A DNA stretch of 64,000 bases. It comes from Nocardia mangyaensis. GTDB taxonomy: Bacteria; Actinomycetota; Actinomycetes; Mycobacteriales; Mycobacteriaceae. Numbering within the stretch: the stretch's first letter is position 1; each line of letters begins with the position of its first letter. The stretch spans positions 4,464,001-4,528,000 of the forward strand of contig NZ_CP018082.1 in NCBI RefSeq assembly GCF_001886715.1, read 5' to 3'. The notes under the pieces are model-generated. The model had not been told where the DNA came from and did not search any database. It worked only from the letters and a program-made list of their open reading frames with translations. Positions 29,716-39,282 of this stretch are shown piece by piece. The position numbers were made by a program, and so were the translations under genes.

Positions 29716-30827
29716 TGAACAGCGAGAATTCGCCGACTGAGGCCGATCGGATGGCCGCTCTCGGCGGGACATGGGCGCTCGAAACCGGTGGCGCGACGGT
29801 GTTCAGCTGGGACTACGACGCCGGAAACGAACGGCTGCTCGCCCTGTACGGGAAAGGCAAGCAACGACAGTGGGACGCCGAGGTCCGGCTGGACTGGTCG
29901 CATGAGGTTGATCCAGACAATCCGATCGGCATGCCCGACGAATTCGTGTGGATTGCCGACTCGGACCTCTGGCGGGCGCTGCCGGAGGCCGACCGGATCA
30001 CCGTGCGGCAGCACCTGGCAGGCTGGTTGTATTCCCAGTTCCTGCACGGCGAGCAGGGTGGGCTCGTCTGTGCCGCGAAGGTGGTGCAGACCGTGCCGGA
30101 TATGGATGCCAAGTTCTACGCCGCCACCCAGGTCATGGACGAGGCCCGCCATGTCGAGGTGTATCAGCGGATGCTGGACACCAAGATCGGTGTGCGGTAC
30201 GGCATGTCGACCCCGCTGCGCGGGCTCTTCGAAACGATTGTGCGCGACAGCCGCTGGGATATCACCTATCTCGGCGTCCAGGTGCTCATCGAGGGGCTCG
30301 CGCTCGCCTCGTTCAGCATTCAACGCGACCGTCTGCGAGATCCCCTGGCACGCACGCTGAACACCTACGTGCTACAGGACGAGGCCCGTCATGTCGCGTT
30401 CGGCCGCCTCGCCCTGCGCGACTTCTACCGCCAGCTCACCGACGCCGAGCTACGCGAGCGCGAGGAGTTCGCCATTGAGGCGTGCTGGACCTTGCGCGAC
30501 CGCTTCGCCGGTGAGGACATGTGGCGCAACCTCGATTACGGGGCCGAGGACTGCATCGCGCTGGCCCGGCGCTCACCCGCCATGCGGGAGTTTCGCCGCC
30601 GCCTCTTCTCCCGGGTCGTCCCGACGCTGCGCGATATCAACCTGTTCGGACCGCGCATGCAGCAGGCGCTGAAGGATCTCGGAGTCTTCGGTTTCAGTGA
30701 GATCGACGGTGCCGCAATCAATGCCGAGGATGAACGGCTCGCCCAGGAGATCGACCGCCAGGAGCGCCTGGTCCGAGGCAGGGAAATCGCCGACACCATC
30801 GCTGTGGGAAAGGAAGACATCGCATGA
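29715..30827 (+). CDS. ferritin-like diiron oxygenase/oxidase
   Basis: 370 residues, ATG overlapping the previous stop (TGATG). Four-helix diiron ligand set is complete and evenly spaced: E113 (FLHGEQGG), E143-xx-H146 (MDEARHVEV), E193 (LIEGLALAS) and E223-xx-H226 (QDEARHVAF). This is the arrangement of ferritin-like O2-activating diiron proteins, a class that includes AurF/CmlI N-oxygenases and various desaturases. In this operon an N-oxidation or dehydrogenation of the hydrazine or of a carrier-bound intermediate is likely. The exact subfamily was not determined. Starts from 29343 in the same frame are shadows of the upstream gene. Confidence 0.82.
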   Translation: MNSENSPTEADRMAALGGTWALETGGATVFSWDYDAGNERLLALYGKGKQRQWDAEVRLDWSHEVDPDNPIGMPDEFVWIADSDLWRALPEADRITVRQHLAGWLYSQFLHGEQGGLVCAAKVVQTVPDMDAKFYAATQVMDEARHVEVYQRMLDTKIGVRYGMSTPLRGLFETIVRDSRWDITYLGVQVLIEGLALASFSIQRDRLRDPLARTLNTYVLQDEARHVAFGRLALRDFYRQLTDAELREREEFAIEACWTLRDRFAGEDMWRNLDYGAEDCIALARRSPAMREFRRRLFSRVVPTLRDINLFGPRMQQALKDLGVFGFSEIDGAAINAEDERLAQEIDRQERLVRGREIADTIAVGKEDIA

Positions 30828-31507
30828 TCACTCCGACCGAGGAAACCGACCCCTTCGCGATGACCACCGCCACCGCCGTCGAGATGCTCGACGGCGCGCC
30901 GTGGCGGCGGATGGTGACACTCGGAGACAGTGTGGCGGAAGGTATTCGGGAGCCGTCGCCGGGCTTCGCTGACCTGTCCTGGTCCGAACGCATTGAAACA
31001 GCTATGCGTGAAATCCAGCCGGGATTCGCCTCGATGAATCTCGGCAAACGTGATCTGACCACCGCCGAGGTACGCGCGACCCAACTCGACGCCGCACTCG
31101 ATTTCAGACCGGATCTGGCCTTCGTCGCCTGCGGTGGCAACGATATGCTCCGTCCCCATTTCGACCCGGTGCAGGTGCGCGCGGACCTGACGGCCATTGT
31201 CTCCGCGCTGCGTGAGCAGGGCGCGGATGTGGTGACATGCGGACTGCTCGACCTCACCCAGGCGGAACTGGTGCCCGCGAAGTACGCGCAGTCGGTCAGT
31301 GCCGCGACCCGTGCGCTCGCTCGCCTCACCGAGGAGGTGTCACGCGAGCTCGGTGCCATCTTCGTGCAGTTCCTGGATCACCCGCTGACCGCCGACCCGA
31401 GCCTTTACAGCAGCGACAAACTGCACTTCAACACCCGGGGCCACGCGTTCTCCGCCGCGCTGAATATCGAGGCACTGGCTCGTCACCTCGCCGGAACGCG
31501 GCGCTGA
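30824..31507 (+). CDS. SGNH/GDSL-family hydrolase
   Basis: 227 residues, start overlapping the diiron gene by four bases. Block I TLGDSVAEG (serine nucleophile), block III GGNDML and block V with the catalytic Asp/His as DKLHFNTRGH. No signal peptide, so a cytoplasmic esterase, thioesterase or acyltransferase. It could release product from a carrier protein or act as an O-acyltransferase in reverse. Position inside the operon argues for a pathway role. Confidence 0.82.
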   Translation: MITPTEETDPFAMTTATAVEMLDGAPWRRMVTLGDSVAEGIREPSPGFADLSWSERIETAMREIQPGFASMNLGKRDLTTAEVRATQLDAALDFRPDLAFVACGGNDMLRPHFDPVQVRADLTAIVSALREQGADVVTCGLLDLTQAELVPAKYAQSVSAATRALARLTEEVSRELGAIFVQFLDHPLTADPSLYSSDKLHFNTRGHAFSAALNIEALARHLAGTRR

Positions 31508-33699
31508 TGTCATCCGACGCGCTGACGCGCCCCATCGACATGTCGACTTCTCTGCCGCCGCGCCGTTTCGAATTCGGCCACGCCGCTGCCGCCGAGGCCG
31601 ACCGGGTACTCGGCTCGGGCGCCGAGGCAGTGTGGCGTGAGCTACTCATGGAGCAGGAGAACGAAGCGTCGGTACTCATTGCCCGGCGGATCATCGGTGC
31701 GTTCCTCGAAGCCATCCCGCAACCGGCCGCGCGTGATATCACGGCCGAGGACATCGCCGGCGAAGTCGCCACGGCCCGTATCCGGTTGCGCCCGCTGATC
31801 GACACCCTGCGCGCCTGTGATGCCGAGACCAGACGAATCGTCCTGCGCCAGCGTGCGCCGATCGCCCTGCTGGACGGGTGCTGGAACGACATGGTCTCCC
31901 AGCCCGCTACGCAGCCCTCCGCCATTGTCAATCAGCTGGTGGCACACAGCTTCTTCCTACACGGGGCCGGTGAACCCGGCAACGGGGTGGGACAGCTCCG
32001 CCGTCGTGCCATGGCCGCAGAGGGCGTATTTCTCCCCGAACTCACCGCCCGCGAATTCCTGAACGCCACGCAGGCTCGCCCATTGACCGTGCACAGCGCC
32101 TCGTTCTATCTCGCACTGAGCCGCCTGCCCGCCAACTTCCTGCCCGAGATCGTCGCGGTGCACTACACATTCGGCATGATGGCTGTCGACGATCGCCTGC
32201 TCGACGCCGGCAACGGCCCGCGACCGGGTGTCGACCGGATCATCTCGGAATTCCTCGGCTACACCCGAGTATCCGGCGCCGGGGCGGCAGACCAGCGACG
32301 ACTGCTGCGCGCCATCCGTCTGGTCATCCGGCTCGAGACCGAGCACGTCGGCTCGCTGGTGGACCTGGCGGAGTGGCACGGCCGTCTCTCCCTGGATGAG
32401 CGGGTGGGCCAGATCATCGTCCGGCACGCGCGCTATGCGGGTAATCAGCACGGCGGCGTGCGCATCGGCGGGCGGAGGTTGTCGGACACTCTCGCCGATC
32501 CGGAACTTGACGTCGCGCAATTCGTTTCAGAGCTGCGTGGTTCCCGCCAACTGCGGCCCGGACCGGCCGGTGGCAATCGGCTGCTGGACTCGATCAAGTT
32601 CGGCGGACCGATGTTCGGCATCTTCGACGATGCCGAAGCGGAGGTGCTCACCGCGTGGTCGGAAGCGGTCGCGACAGGTGAACCCGCTGGTCCGGCGGCC
32701 GGTGCAGGTACCGCTGGCAACGTCGAGTCACGGTATTGGGACGCCGCCATCGCTGCGTTCCACCCGGCGGACGTGGAACTGGTGACGGTGGATCCGCGAG
32801 ACTCGGCGCGGTGGAGGCCGCGGGAGCTGTTCCACCGCCTGGTGAACATCGAGAACTATCCCGGCACCATCACCCGGGCACGCGACTACACCGACCAGGT
32901 GCTCGAGCGGGCGGAGCTGCTCTTCGCCGATGGCGCGGGCGGCCGCTTCACTGATGCGAGCTGGTTCGAATACAGTGCCGGCGCACTGCTCGATCGGGTC
33001 GAGGACATCTACCGGACGAAGTTGGTCGGCCCGTACCGACCGCTCGACGAGGTACCCGATCGCGACGCGGTGATCGAGAACCAGAAGAGATACGCGCTCG
33101 TCGCGCTCGTCGATGGCGGGTGGATCCATCGCATCGGCAATGCCGGACGGCTCGACCGGCCCGGCGTGGCTGCCGTGCACGCGATCCACGCCGACGAGAT
33201 GGGGCGCGGCGATCTCGCGAAGAACCACATCACCCTGATCAATCGGGTGCTCGCGAGCATGGCGATCGAGCTGCCGCACATTCGGGAGCGGGAGTTCATC
33301 GATGAGCGTGTACTGCCCGAGCTGCCCTACGCCTTCGCCAACCACCAGTTGAGCCTCGGGCTCTTCCCGGATAGCCGCTATCCCGAGATTCTCGGATTCA
33401 CCCTCGGCATAGAGCTTTTCGGACTCGGCGAAGTGCGGCTGCACGAGATTCAGAAGCTACGTCACCACGGCCTCGATGCCTGCTACGAGGAAGCACACCT
33501 GACCATCGACAATGTGTCCGCCGGGCACGCCCGGCAAGCCGCCGACATCATCAATACTTATCTGGACTCGGTCGAGCGGAACGCGGGATCGGCGGCGCTA
33601 GTGGGAGAGTGGCGTCGAGTCTGGCGCGGCTACGCCTCGTTCGCCCTGTTCGTCGAGGCGGATCTGCTGCGAAAGCTGATGGTCCGCAATGCGAACTGA
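31507..33699 (+). CDS. haem-oxygenase-like iron enzyme (HDO-type), 730 residues
   Basis: The ATG at 31507 overlaps the previous stop by one base. The C-terminal ~260 residues resemble the iron-containing redox enzymes of the haem-oxygenase-like diiron superfamily (Pfam Haem_oxygenas_2): helices with IHADEMGRGDLAKNH, GFTLGIELFGLGEVR and HLTIDNVSAGHARQAADII supply the expected Glu/His/Asp ligands. The N-terminal ~330 residues (VAHSFFLHGAGEPGNGVGQ) contain another helical region I cannot classify. Relatives of the C-terminal domain perform N-oxygenation (SznF central domain), desaturation or C-C cleavage (UndA, BesC). Much longer than single-domain HDOs, so a two-domain enzyme. Confidence 0.68.
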   Translation: MSSDALTRPIDMSTSLPPRRFEFGHAAAAEADRVLGSGAEAVWRELLMEQENEASVLIARRIIGAFLEAIPQPAARDITAEDIAGEVATARIRLRPLIDTLRACDAETRRIVLRQRAPIALLDGCWNDMVSQPATQPSAIVNQLVAHSFFLHGAGEPGNGVGQLRRRAMAAEGVFLPELTAREFLNATQARPLTVHSASFYLALSRLPANFLPEIVAVHYTFGMMAVDDRLLDAGNGPRPGVDRIISEFLGYTRVSGAGAADQRRLLRAIRLVIRLETEHVGSLVDLAEWHGRLSLDERVGQIIVRHARYAGNQHGGVRIGGRRLSDTLADPELDVAQFVSELRGSRQLRPGPAGGNRLLDSIKFGGPMFGIFDDAEAEVLTAWSEAVATGEPAGPAAGAGTAGNVESRYWDAAIAAFHPADVELVTVDPRDSARWRPRELFHRLVNIENYPGTITRARDYTDQVLERAELLFADGAGGRFTDASWFEYSAGALLDRVEDIYRTKLVGPYRPLDEVPDRDAVIENQKRYALVALVDGGWIHRIGNAGRLDRPGVAAVHAIHADEMGRGDLAKNHITLINRVLASMAIELPHIREREFIDERVLPELPYAFANHQLSLGLFPDSRYPEILGFTLGIELFGLGEVRLHEIQKLRHHGLDACYEEAHLTIDNVSAGHARQAADIINTYLDSVERNAGSAALVGEWRRVWRGYASFALFVEADLLRKLMVRNAN

Positions 33700-34924
33700 G
33701 GTACGCCGTCCCGCCTTCGACCCGGACATTCTCGCCCTCCCGTTCTACGACCGGACCCATCGCGCCGTCGCCGAATCGATGGACGAGTGGTGTGCGGCGA
33801 AGACTGAGCTCTGGGCACGCGCCCGGTCCGTGGCTCCGGATGTGGCGGGCACCAGCATTATTCGTGAGCTCGGCGCGGCTGGTTGGCTGGCAGCTTTGGA
33901 CCCGGCCGCAGGTGCGAGCGCGCCGGGATCGGATTGGCGTGGCCTGTGCCTGATGCGCGAACTCCTGGCCTACAGCGAAGATCTCGCCGACTACGCGTTC
34001 TCGGTGCAGGCGTTGGCCGCCACTCCGATTCGACGGCACGGCAGCACCGATCAACAGGTACGATGGCTTCCGCCGATGGCGCGCGGTGAGGTGATCGGTG
34101 CCTTCGCCCTCTCCGAGGCCCAGGCCGGCTCGGATATCGCCGCCATCGAACTGCGCGCCGAAACCCATTCCGGTGGTTATCTTCTCAACGGCCACAAGAC
34201 CTGGATCGCCAACGGCACCCTGGCCGATGTGTTCTGCGTGATCGCGCGGACGGGTGGTCCGGGCGCATTCGGCCTGACCGCCTTCCTGGTTCCCGCCGGT
34301 ACCCCCGGGCTGCGGGTGCAACCGATCGATATGGTGGCCCCACGCTCCTTCGCCCGCGTGGAGTTCGAGAACTGCCGCGTCCCCGAAGCCGCCGTCCTGG
34401 GCCGACTCGGCGGTGGATTCATTATCAGCATGGATCTGCTCGAACGATTCCGCGTGACGGTCGGCGCTGCGGCCATCGGCTTCGCGCGCCGGGCCGCCGA
34501 CGCGGCGCTCGACCATGCACGCGATCGAAAAGCATACGGCGGCACGCTATTCGACTTGCCTACGGTGCGCGCCTCGCTGGCCGATGCGGAGGTCGCGCTC
34601 AATGCTGCGGCGCTGCTGGTCGCCCGGGCCGCCTGGGATGTCGATCGGAGCGCTCCGCACTTCGCGAGGCAAGCGTGTATCGCGAAGCTCTACGCCACCG
34701 AGAACGCGCAACGCACTATCGATGCCGCAGTCCAGATCTGTGGTGCGTCCGCATTGGTCAAGGACAGCCTGACCGAGCGCCTCTACCGGCAGATTCGATC
34801 CCTGCGCCTCTACGAGGGCGCTTCGGAAGTGCTGCGCGCCACGATCGCCGAAACCATCGGGCATCGAACGGCCAGTGCCGGACCGGTTTCGATGGAACGC
34901 GGGGCGGCCCATGTCAGGCCATGA
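33689..34924 (+). CDS. acyl-CoA dehydrogenase-like flavoprotein
   Basis: 411 residues, overlapping the preceding gene by 11 bases. Family blocks: FALSEAQAGSDIAAIELRAE (FAD/substrate loop), GHKTWIANGTLADVF, KAYGGTLFDLPTVRASLAD and C-terminal QICGASALVKD with RLYEGASEVLRATIAE, which holds the usual catalytic glutamate position. In secondary metabolism such enzymes oxidise carrier-bound acyl groups. Here a natural candidate step is dehydrogenation of a carrier-bound hydrazino acid to a hydrazone, as proposed in azaserine-type pathways. Inference from context. Confidence 0.87.
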   Translation: MRTEVRRPAFDPDILALPFYDRTHRAVAESMDEWCAAKTELWARARSVAPDVAGTSIIRELGAAGWLAALDPAAGASAPGSDWRGLCLMRELLAYSEDLADYAFSVQALAATPIRRHGSTDQQVRWLPPMARGEVIGAFALSEAQAGSDIAAIELRAETHSGGYLLNGHKTWIANGTLADVFCVIARTGGPGAFGLTAFLVPAGTPGLRVQPIDMVAPRSFARVEFENCRVPEAAVLGRLGGGFIISMDLLERFRVTVGAAAIGFARRAADAALDHARDRKAYGGTLFDLPTVRASLADAEVALNAAALLVARAAWDVDRSAPHFARQACIAKLYATENAQRTIDAAVQICGASALVKDSLTERLYRQIRSLRLYEGASEVLRATIAETIGHRTASAGPVSMERGAAHVRP

Positions 34925-36215
34925 ATCGCGCCCCGCGCATTTTCGATGCGTCGGTATCGGGGTGGGGCCCGCCAACCTGTCCCTGGCGTCGCTGCTGCAC
35001 GCGGATTCCGACGTGCCGAATCTGTTTCTCGACCGTAAAAGCCGATTCGGCTGGCACGACGGTCAACTCGTGGGCGGGGCAACGTTGCAGGTATCGCCGC
35101 TGAAGGATCTGGTCAGCCTGAGCGACCCTACCAATCCCTTCTCGTTCCTGAATTACCTGCACGAACAGGGCCGGATCTACCACTTCCTGAACGCACGGTT
35201 CGAGAGCGTGCCCCGGCGCGAATACCGGAACTACCTGGAATGGGCGAGCGGCCGCAATCCGAATGTCGTGTTCGGGGAAGCGGTGATCGCCGTGCATTTC
35301 GACGGGACCTTCACGCTTCGCACGGACCGGCGCACGCTCTCTGCTGACAATATCGTCGTCGGGGTCGGGGCGAGGCCCTGGGTTCCCGAGTTCGCCAGCG
35401 ACGGTCTCGGTGACAGCCAATTTCACGTCGCGGATTTCACCGGCGAGGCGGCAGCACTGGGCGGGCGCAGCGTCGTGGTGATCGGCGGCGGGCAATCGGG
35501 CGCGGAAGCCGTGCTGGATCTGATCTCCCGCACCGGCCCGGAGCTGCCCCGCGAAACAGTGTGGGTATCGCGCCGGCGCAACTTCTTCCCGATCGACGAC
35601 TCACCCTTCACGAACGAGTTCTTCATGCCGTGCCACTCCGACTACTTCTACAACCTCGAAGCCGAGTCCCGGGCGGCATTCAATCGGGAGCACGTGCTGG
35701 CCAGCGACGGAATCTCCGAGCACATCGCGCGCGAGATCTACCAGCGCCTGTACTTGCACCGATTCGTCGAACAGCGGGAACAGGCGATCGGCCTTCACCC
35801 GAATCGGGATGTGGTCGACGTGACCCGGGAGGGCGACCGGTGGTTGGTCGCGGTCCGGCACCGCGACGAGACGGACCAGATCGAGTATTTCGAGGCAGAT
35901 GCCGTCATCTGGGCCACTGGCTACCGGTCCAACCGCCTGGACTTCCTCGCGCCGCTGGCCGATCGGCTCGAGCGTGCGGGCGGCGAATTCGCGGTCGACG
36001 AGGACTTCGCCGTGCGCTGGGACGGCCCGCCGGATCGCAATATCTTCCTGCAGAACGCCGTCGCCCGCCAGCGTGGCCTCGCCGATCCGAATCTGAGCCT
36101 GAATTCGTGGCGCAGCCAGCGGATTCGCGATCGAATCCGAGGGACCCGAAGCCGAGATCAGTTGGCGGCCTTCGTCGAATGGTCGACGAAACCCGGAAGG
36201 TCGATGCCGATATGA
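34911..36215 (+). CDS. L-lysine/L-ornithine N-monooxygenase (flavin, NADPH)
   Basis: 434 residues from the ATG at 34911, overlapping the dehydrogenase by 14 bases. FAD motif GIGVGPANLSL (15-25), the class signature SPLKDLVSLSDPTNPFSFLN (62-81), NADPH motif IGGGQSGAEA (191-200), and ATGY (335-338). It hydroxylates the side-chain amine of lysine or ornithine. Usually seen in siderophore clusters, but the adjacent cupin/MetRS fusion makes N6-hydroxylysine for N-N bond formation the expected product, as in the s56-p1, triacsin and pyrazomycin pathways. The sequence alone does not separate lysine from ornithine. Confidence 0.9.
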   Translation: MSGHESRPAHFRCVGIGVGPANLSLASLLHADSDVPNLFLDRKSRFGWHDGQLVGGATLQVSPLKDLVSLSDPTNPFSFLNYLHEQGRIYHFLNARFESVPRREYRNYLEWASGRNPNVVFGEAVIAVHFDGTFTLRTDRRTLSADNIVVGVGARPWVPEFASDGLGDSQFHVADFTGEAAALGGRSVVVIGGGQSGAEAVLDLISRTGPELPRETVWVSRRRNFFPIDDSPFTNEFFMPCHSDYFYNLEAESRAAFNREHVLASDGISEHIAREIYQRLYLHRFVEQREQAIGLHPNRDVVDVTREGDRWLVAVRHRDETDQIEYFEADAVIWATGYRSNRLDFLAPLADRLERAGGEFAVDEDFAVRWDGPPDRNIFLQNAVARQRGLADPNLSLNSWRSQRIRDRIRGTRSRDQLAAFVEWSTKPGRSMPI

Positions 36216-37270
36216 CGGACCCGATCAGGGCGGATGTGGCGATCGTCGGGGCCGGGGTGATCGGCTGCCTGATCGCGCGGGAACTGTCCGAGCGTCGGCC
36301 CGATCTCGATATTGTGGTTGTCGACCGGGGTGAGATCGGTGGTGGAGCCAGCCGATATTCGGCCGGACTGGACATTCCACGCGGCAATAGCGAACGGGTG
36401 CGCCGCATGGCCGCCTACGGTCAGCGGTACTTCGCCGACATCCGGTGGGCGATTCCTATGACCGTAATCGCGCACCGCACAAGGGACTCCGACGTTCGTG
36501 AGCGCTATCTCGAGGGTGTCGGACCGATGACGACGCCCGCGGTGCACCGCGGGCTGTTCGATATTCCGCCCGGGCATATCGCCTGGCACGGCAACTGCGC
36601 GTATACCGACGTGCACGCCTTTGCTCAGCAAGTCGCGCGCGAGGTCCGTTCGCGCGTCCGCTTCCACGAAGGCATCGAGGTGCTCGCTGTCGAGCCGGAT
36701 CCGGACGGAATCCAGTTGCGGCTCGGTACCGGGCGGAGCGTCCGTGCCGCTCTGGTTGTCGTGGCCCCCGGGCCCTGGACCGGCTCGCCCCCATGGCCGT
36801 CGTTCATCCGCTCCTTCGGCATTCGCGTCAAGCGAGTTGTCGCGCTGCACCTCGATCGAGTCCCCGACGAGGGTGATCCCGCCGTCATCTTCGACACCGA
36901 GGACGCCTTCCTACTGCCGATGCATCGTCGTCGCCACTGGCTCTTGAGCTATACCAGCGACGAGTGGGACGTCTCACCCGACCGGCCCGGGACCGGGCTG
37001 ACGGCCGCGGATCTGGCTGCCGGGCATCGCATTCTGGAGAGGTACGCGCCGCACCTGATCGCGTCCACCGTCTCCGGTCGCGTGTTCTGCGACGCCTACA
37101 GTCCCGACCGCGAGCCCCTGGTTCGGAGCTCGCCGGCGGACCCGCGAGTCGTGTTCGCCGGGGCCGCCAATGGATCCGGCTACCGCCTCGGCCCGGCTAT
37201 CGCCGCCGAGACCGCAGATCTGCTCGAGGCCCTATCCGGGGCCGATGTCGAACGGGAGCGCACCGCATGA
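36212..37270 (+). CDS. FAD-dependent D-amino-acid-oxidase-family enzyme
   Basis: 352 residues, four-base overlaps on both sides. GxGxxG FAD motif GAGVIGCLIAREL (~12-24), then RGEIGGGASRYSAGL, and a C-terminal FAGAANGSGYRLGPAIAAE that closes the flavin site. DAO-type enzymes of the hydrazine pathways oxidatively cleave the lysine-derived part from the N-N linked dipeptide-like intermediate, freeing a hydrazino acid such as hydrazinoacetic acid. Its place between the hydroxylase and the cupin/MetRS gene matches that role. Confidence 0.85.
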   Translation: MTDPIRADVAIVGAGVIGCLIARELSERRPDLDIVVVDRGEIGGGASRYSAGLDIPRGNSERVRRMAAYGQRYFADIRWAIPMTVIAHRTRDSDVRERYLEGVGPMTTPAVHRGLFDIPPGHIAWHGNCAYTDVHAFAQQVAREVRSRVRFHEGIEVLAVEPDPDGIQLRLGTGRSVRAALVVVAPGPWTGSPPWPSFIRSFGIRVKRVVALHLDRVPDEGDPAVIFDTEDAFLLPMHRRRHWLLSYTSDEWDVSPDRPGTGLTAADLAAGHRILERYAPHLIASTVSGRVFCDAYSPDREPLVRSSPADPRVVFAGAANGSGYRLGPAIAAETADLLEALSGADVERERTA

Positions 37271-39282
37271 TCATCCGTCGATACCAGGCCGAGGCACTCG
37301 GCGACAGCTTCGGCATTCAGATGAGTGGTATCGATGGTCTCGGTACCGCGGCGGCCTGGGGGCGCGTGCCGCCGGGTGGCCGGACGGTGGTGCACCGGCA
37401 CGACGAGACCGAGCAGATCACCATTGTTTCCGGCGATGGCGAGTTCCTCGTCGACGATCGGCGGATACCGGCGGTCCCCGGCACCGTGGCGGTGTTCGCG
37501 CCGTTCGAACCGCACGTACTCGGCAATGCGGGCGATGGTGAGCTGATTTTTCTCACCCAGTACTGGCGCGACGCCGCCCAGGTCAGCGACGCGGTGCGCG
37601 GCGGAGGCCGCGCTGGCCCGGATCGCCCGATCTTTGTCTTCTCCACGCCGCCGACACCCAACGGGGATCTCCACCTCGGACATCTTTCCGGGCCCTACCT
37701 CGGTGCCGACGCCTACGTCCGGTATCAGCGCATGAACGGTGCGCGAGCCTGGCATCTCACCGGAAGCGATGATTTTCAAAGCTACGTCAAGGATTTGGCG
37801 CGCCGCGAGCAGCGTGCACCGGACGACATCGCCGCACATTTCAGTGCGGAGATCGCGGCGACGCTCGCGCTGATGGATATCGAACCCGATCAGTACACCG
37901 TCACCGGGACCGACCCGGACTACCGCCATGGATTGCGGGAGTTCTTCTCTGCACTCGTAGCTTCGGGACGGATCAAGCCGGTGGCAGGCCCCGCTCTGGC
38001 TGATCCCTTGGATGGCGCGTACCTGTACGAGGTCGACGTCGCGGGTGGCTGCCCGGTCTGTGCCTCGGCGACGCGCGGCAATATCTGCGAAGAGTGTGGC
38101 GAGCCCAATGCGGTGGTCGACCTGCTCGATCCGATCACCGTGGCGTCCGGTCTGTCACCAGTCCCGAGTACCGCCACCCGATTCATGTTGCCGCTACACG
38201 AATTCCGCGACGCGGTGCTACTGCACCACCGCTTCGGGCGGGTACCGGCACGTCTGCGGCAACTGGCCGACCGGGTGTTCCGTCGCGAGCGGCTCGATAT
38301 CGCGATCACCCATCCGAGTGACTGGGGCGTGCGGCCGTCGGAAACCGAGGGGGCCGGACAGGTCGTTTGGGTCTGGCCGGAGATGTCCTACGGATTCCTG
38401 CACGGCATCCAGCGGCTGGCCGAACGGCTCGGTGAGGACTGGAAAGCCAGTGCGCCACAGCAGGCGTGGAAGCTCGTGCACTTCCTCGGCTACGACAACA
38501 GCTTTTACCACGGCATCCTCTTCCCCACCCTGTACTCGCTCGCGTTCCCCGCCTGGCAGCCCGATATCGATTACCACGTGAACGAGTTCTACCTGCTCGA
38601 GGGGAAGAAGTTCTCCACCAGTCGCCGACATGCGATCTGGGGCAAAGAAATCCTGTCCCGGGACAGTGCCGATGCGGTGCGGTTCTTTCTCGCCAGCACG
38701 CGCGCCGAGCGCACCCGAACCGATTTCACGACCGCGGAGTACGAGCGAGTCCTCGACGAGCAGCTCATTGGCATCTGGCAGCGCTGGCTCGTCGACCTGG
38801 GGAGCCGAGTCAGGCGACTATTCGCCGGCAACGCGCCGGAAGCGGGGAACTGGACCGCGGAGCACCTGGCCTTCCTGCGCCGCTTGTATCTTCGCCTCGA
38901 CGCCACCGCGGCGAGCCTGGATCCGGACGGCTTCTCCCTGCGCACGGCGGCCGCCGAAATCGACGGCATCGTCCGGGACGCGGTGCGGTTCGCGGAAGAA
39001 GGCGATCGGCTCGACGACATCGGTACGCTGGACAGCGAGATTCGCACCTCGATCGCCCTCGAATTGACGGCCGCGAAACTGCTCGCGGCGGTGTCCGCGC
39101 CGATCATGCCGCGATTCGCCGCCAAGTTGGATGCCGCACTGGGCGGACCCGGTCTCCGGGACTGGCCGAACACCATCGAGCCGGTGCCTGCCGGTAGTCC
39201 GATCGCCCTGTCCGAAGCGGTGTTCTTTCGCCCGTCCCGCGATGCCGCCGCGGTCCCGGTCGCCGATGCGGTGTCGTCGTGA
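37267..39282 (+). CDS. cupin/methionyl-tRNA-synthetase-like fusion (hydrazine synthetase)
   Basis: 671 residues from the ATG at 37267. Residues 1-~112 are a cupin with metal ligands H43, H45 and E49 (HRHDETEQ) and H83 (EPHVLGN). From ~120 comes a class I synthetase body: HLGH at 136-139 (HIGH), GSDDF, a zinc knuckle C262/C265/C274/C277, and KKFSTS at 447-452 (KMSKS). Known homologues (Spb40, Tri28, PyrN type) adenylate an amino acid, attach it to the N-OH of hydroxylysine, and the cupin domain rearranges the ester to an N-N bond. A housekeeping MetRS is excluded by the cupin fusion and the operon. The partner amino acid (Gly, Glu, others) is not predictable here. Confidence 0.92.
   Translation: MIIRRYQAEALGDSFGIQMSGIDGLGTAAAWGRVPPGGRTVVHRHDETEQITIVSGDGEFLVDDRRIPAVPGTVAVFAPFEPHVLGNAGDGELIFLTQYWRDAAQVSDAVRGGGRAGPDRPIFVFSTPPTPNGDLHLGHLSGPYLGADAYVRYQRMNGARAWHLTGSDDFQSYVKDLARREQRAPDDIAAHFSAEIAATLALMDIEPDQYTVTGTDPDYRHGLREFFSALVASGRIKPVAGPALADPLDGAYLYEVDVAGGCPVCASATRGNICEECGEPNAVVDLLDPITVASGLSPVPSTATRFMLPLHEFRDAVLLHHRFGRVPARLRQLADRVFRRERLDIAITHPSDWGVRPSETEGAGQVVWVWPEMSYGFLHGIQRLAERLGEDWKASAPQQAWKLVHFLGYDNSFYHGILFPTLYSLAFPAWQPDIDYHVNEFYLLEGKKFSTSRRHAIWGKEILSRDSADAVRFFLASTRAERTRTDFTTAEYERVLDEQLIGIWQRWLVDLGSRVRRLFAGNAPEAGNWTAEHLAFLRRLYLRLDATAASLDPDGFSLRTAAAEIDGIVRDAVRFAEEGDRLDDIGTLDSEIRTSIALELTAAKLLAAVSAPIMPRFAAKLDAALGGPGLRDWPNTIEPVPAGSPIALSEAVFFRPSRDAAAVPVADAVSS

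Noticed and set aside
34911..36215. Siderophore (hydroxamate) cluster
   Set aside because: No NRPS, NIS synthetase, siderophore transporter or ferric reductase nearby; the adjacent cupin/MetRS fusion explains the hydroxylase better.
37267..39282. Housekeeping methionyl-tRNA synthetase
   Set aside because: N-terminal cupin fusion, altered HIGH/KMSKS motifs and operon with N-hydroxylase point to a hydrazine synthetase.
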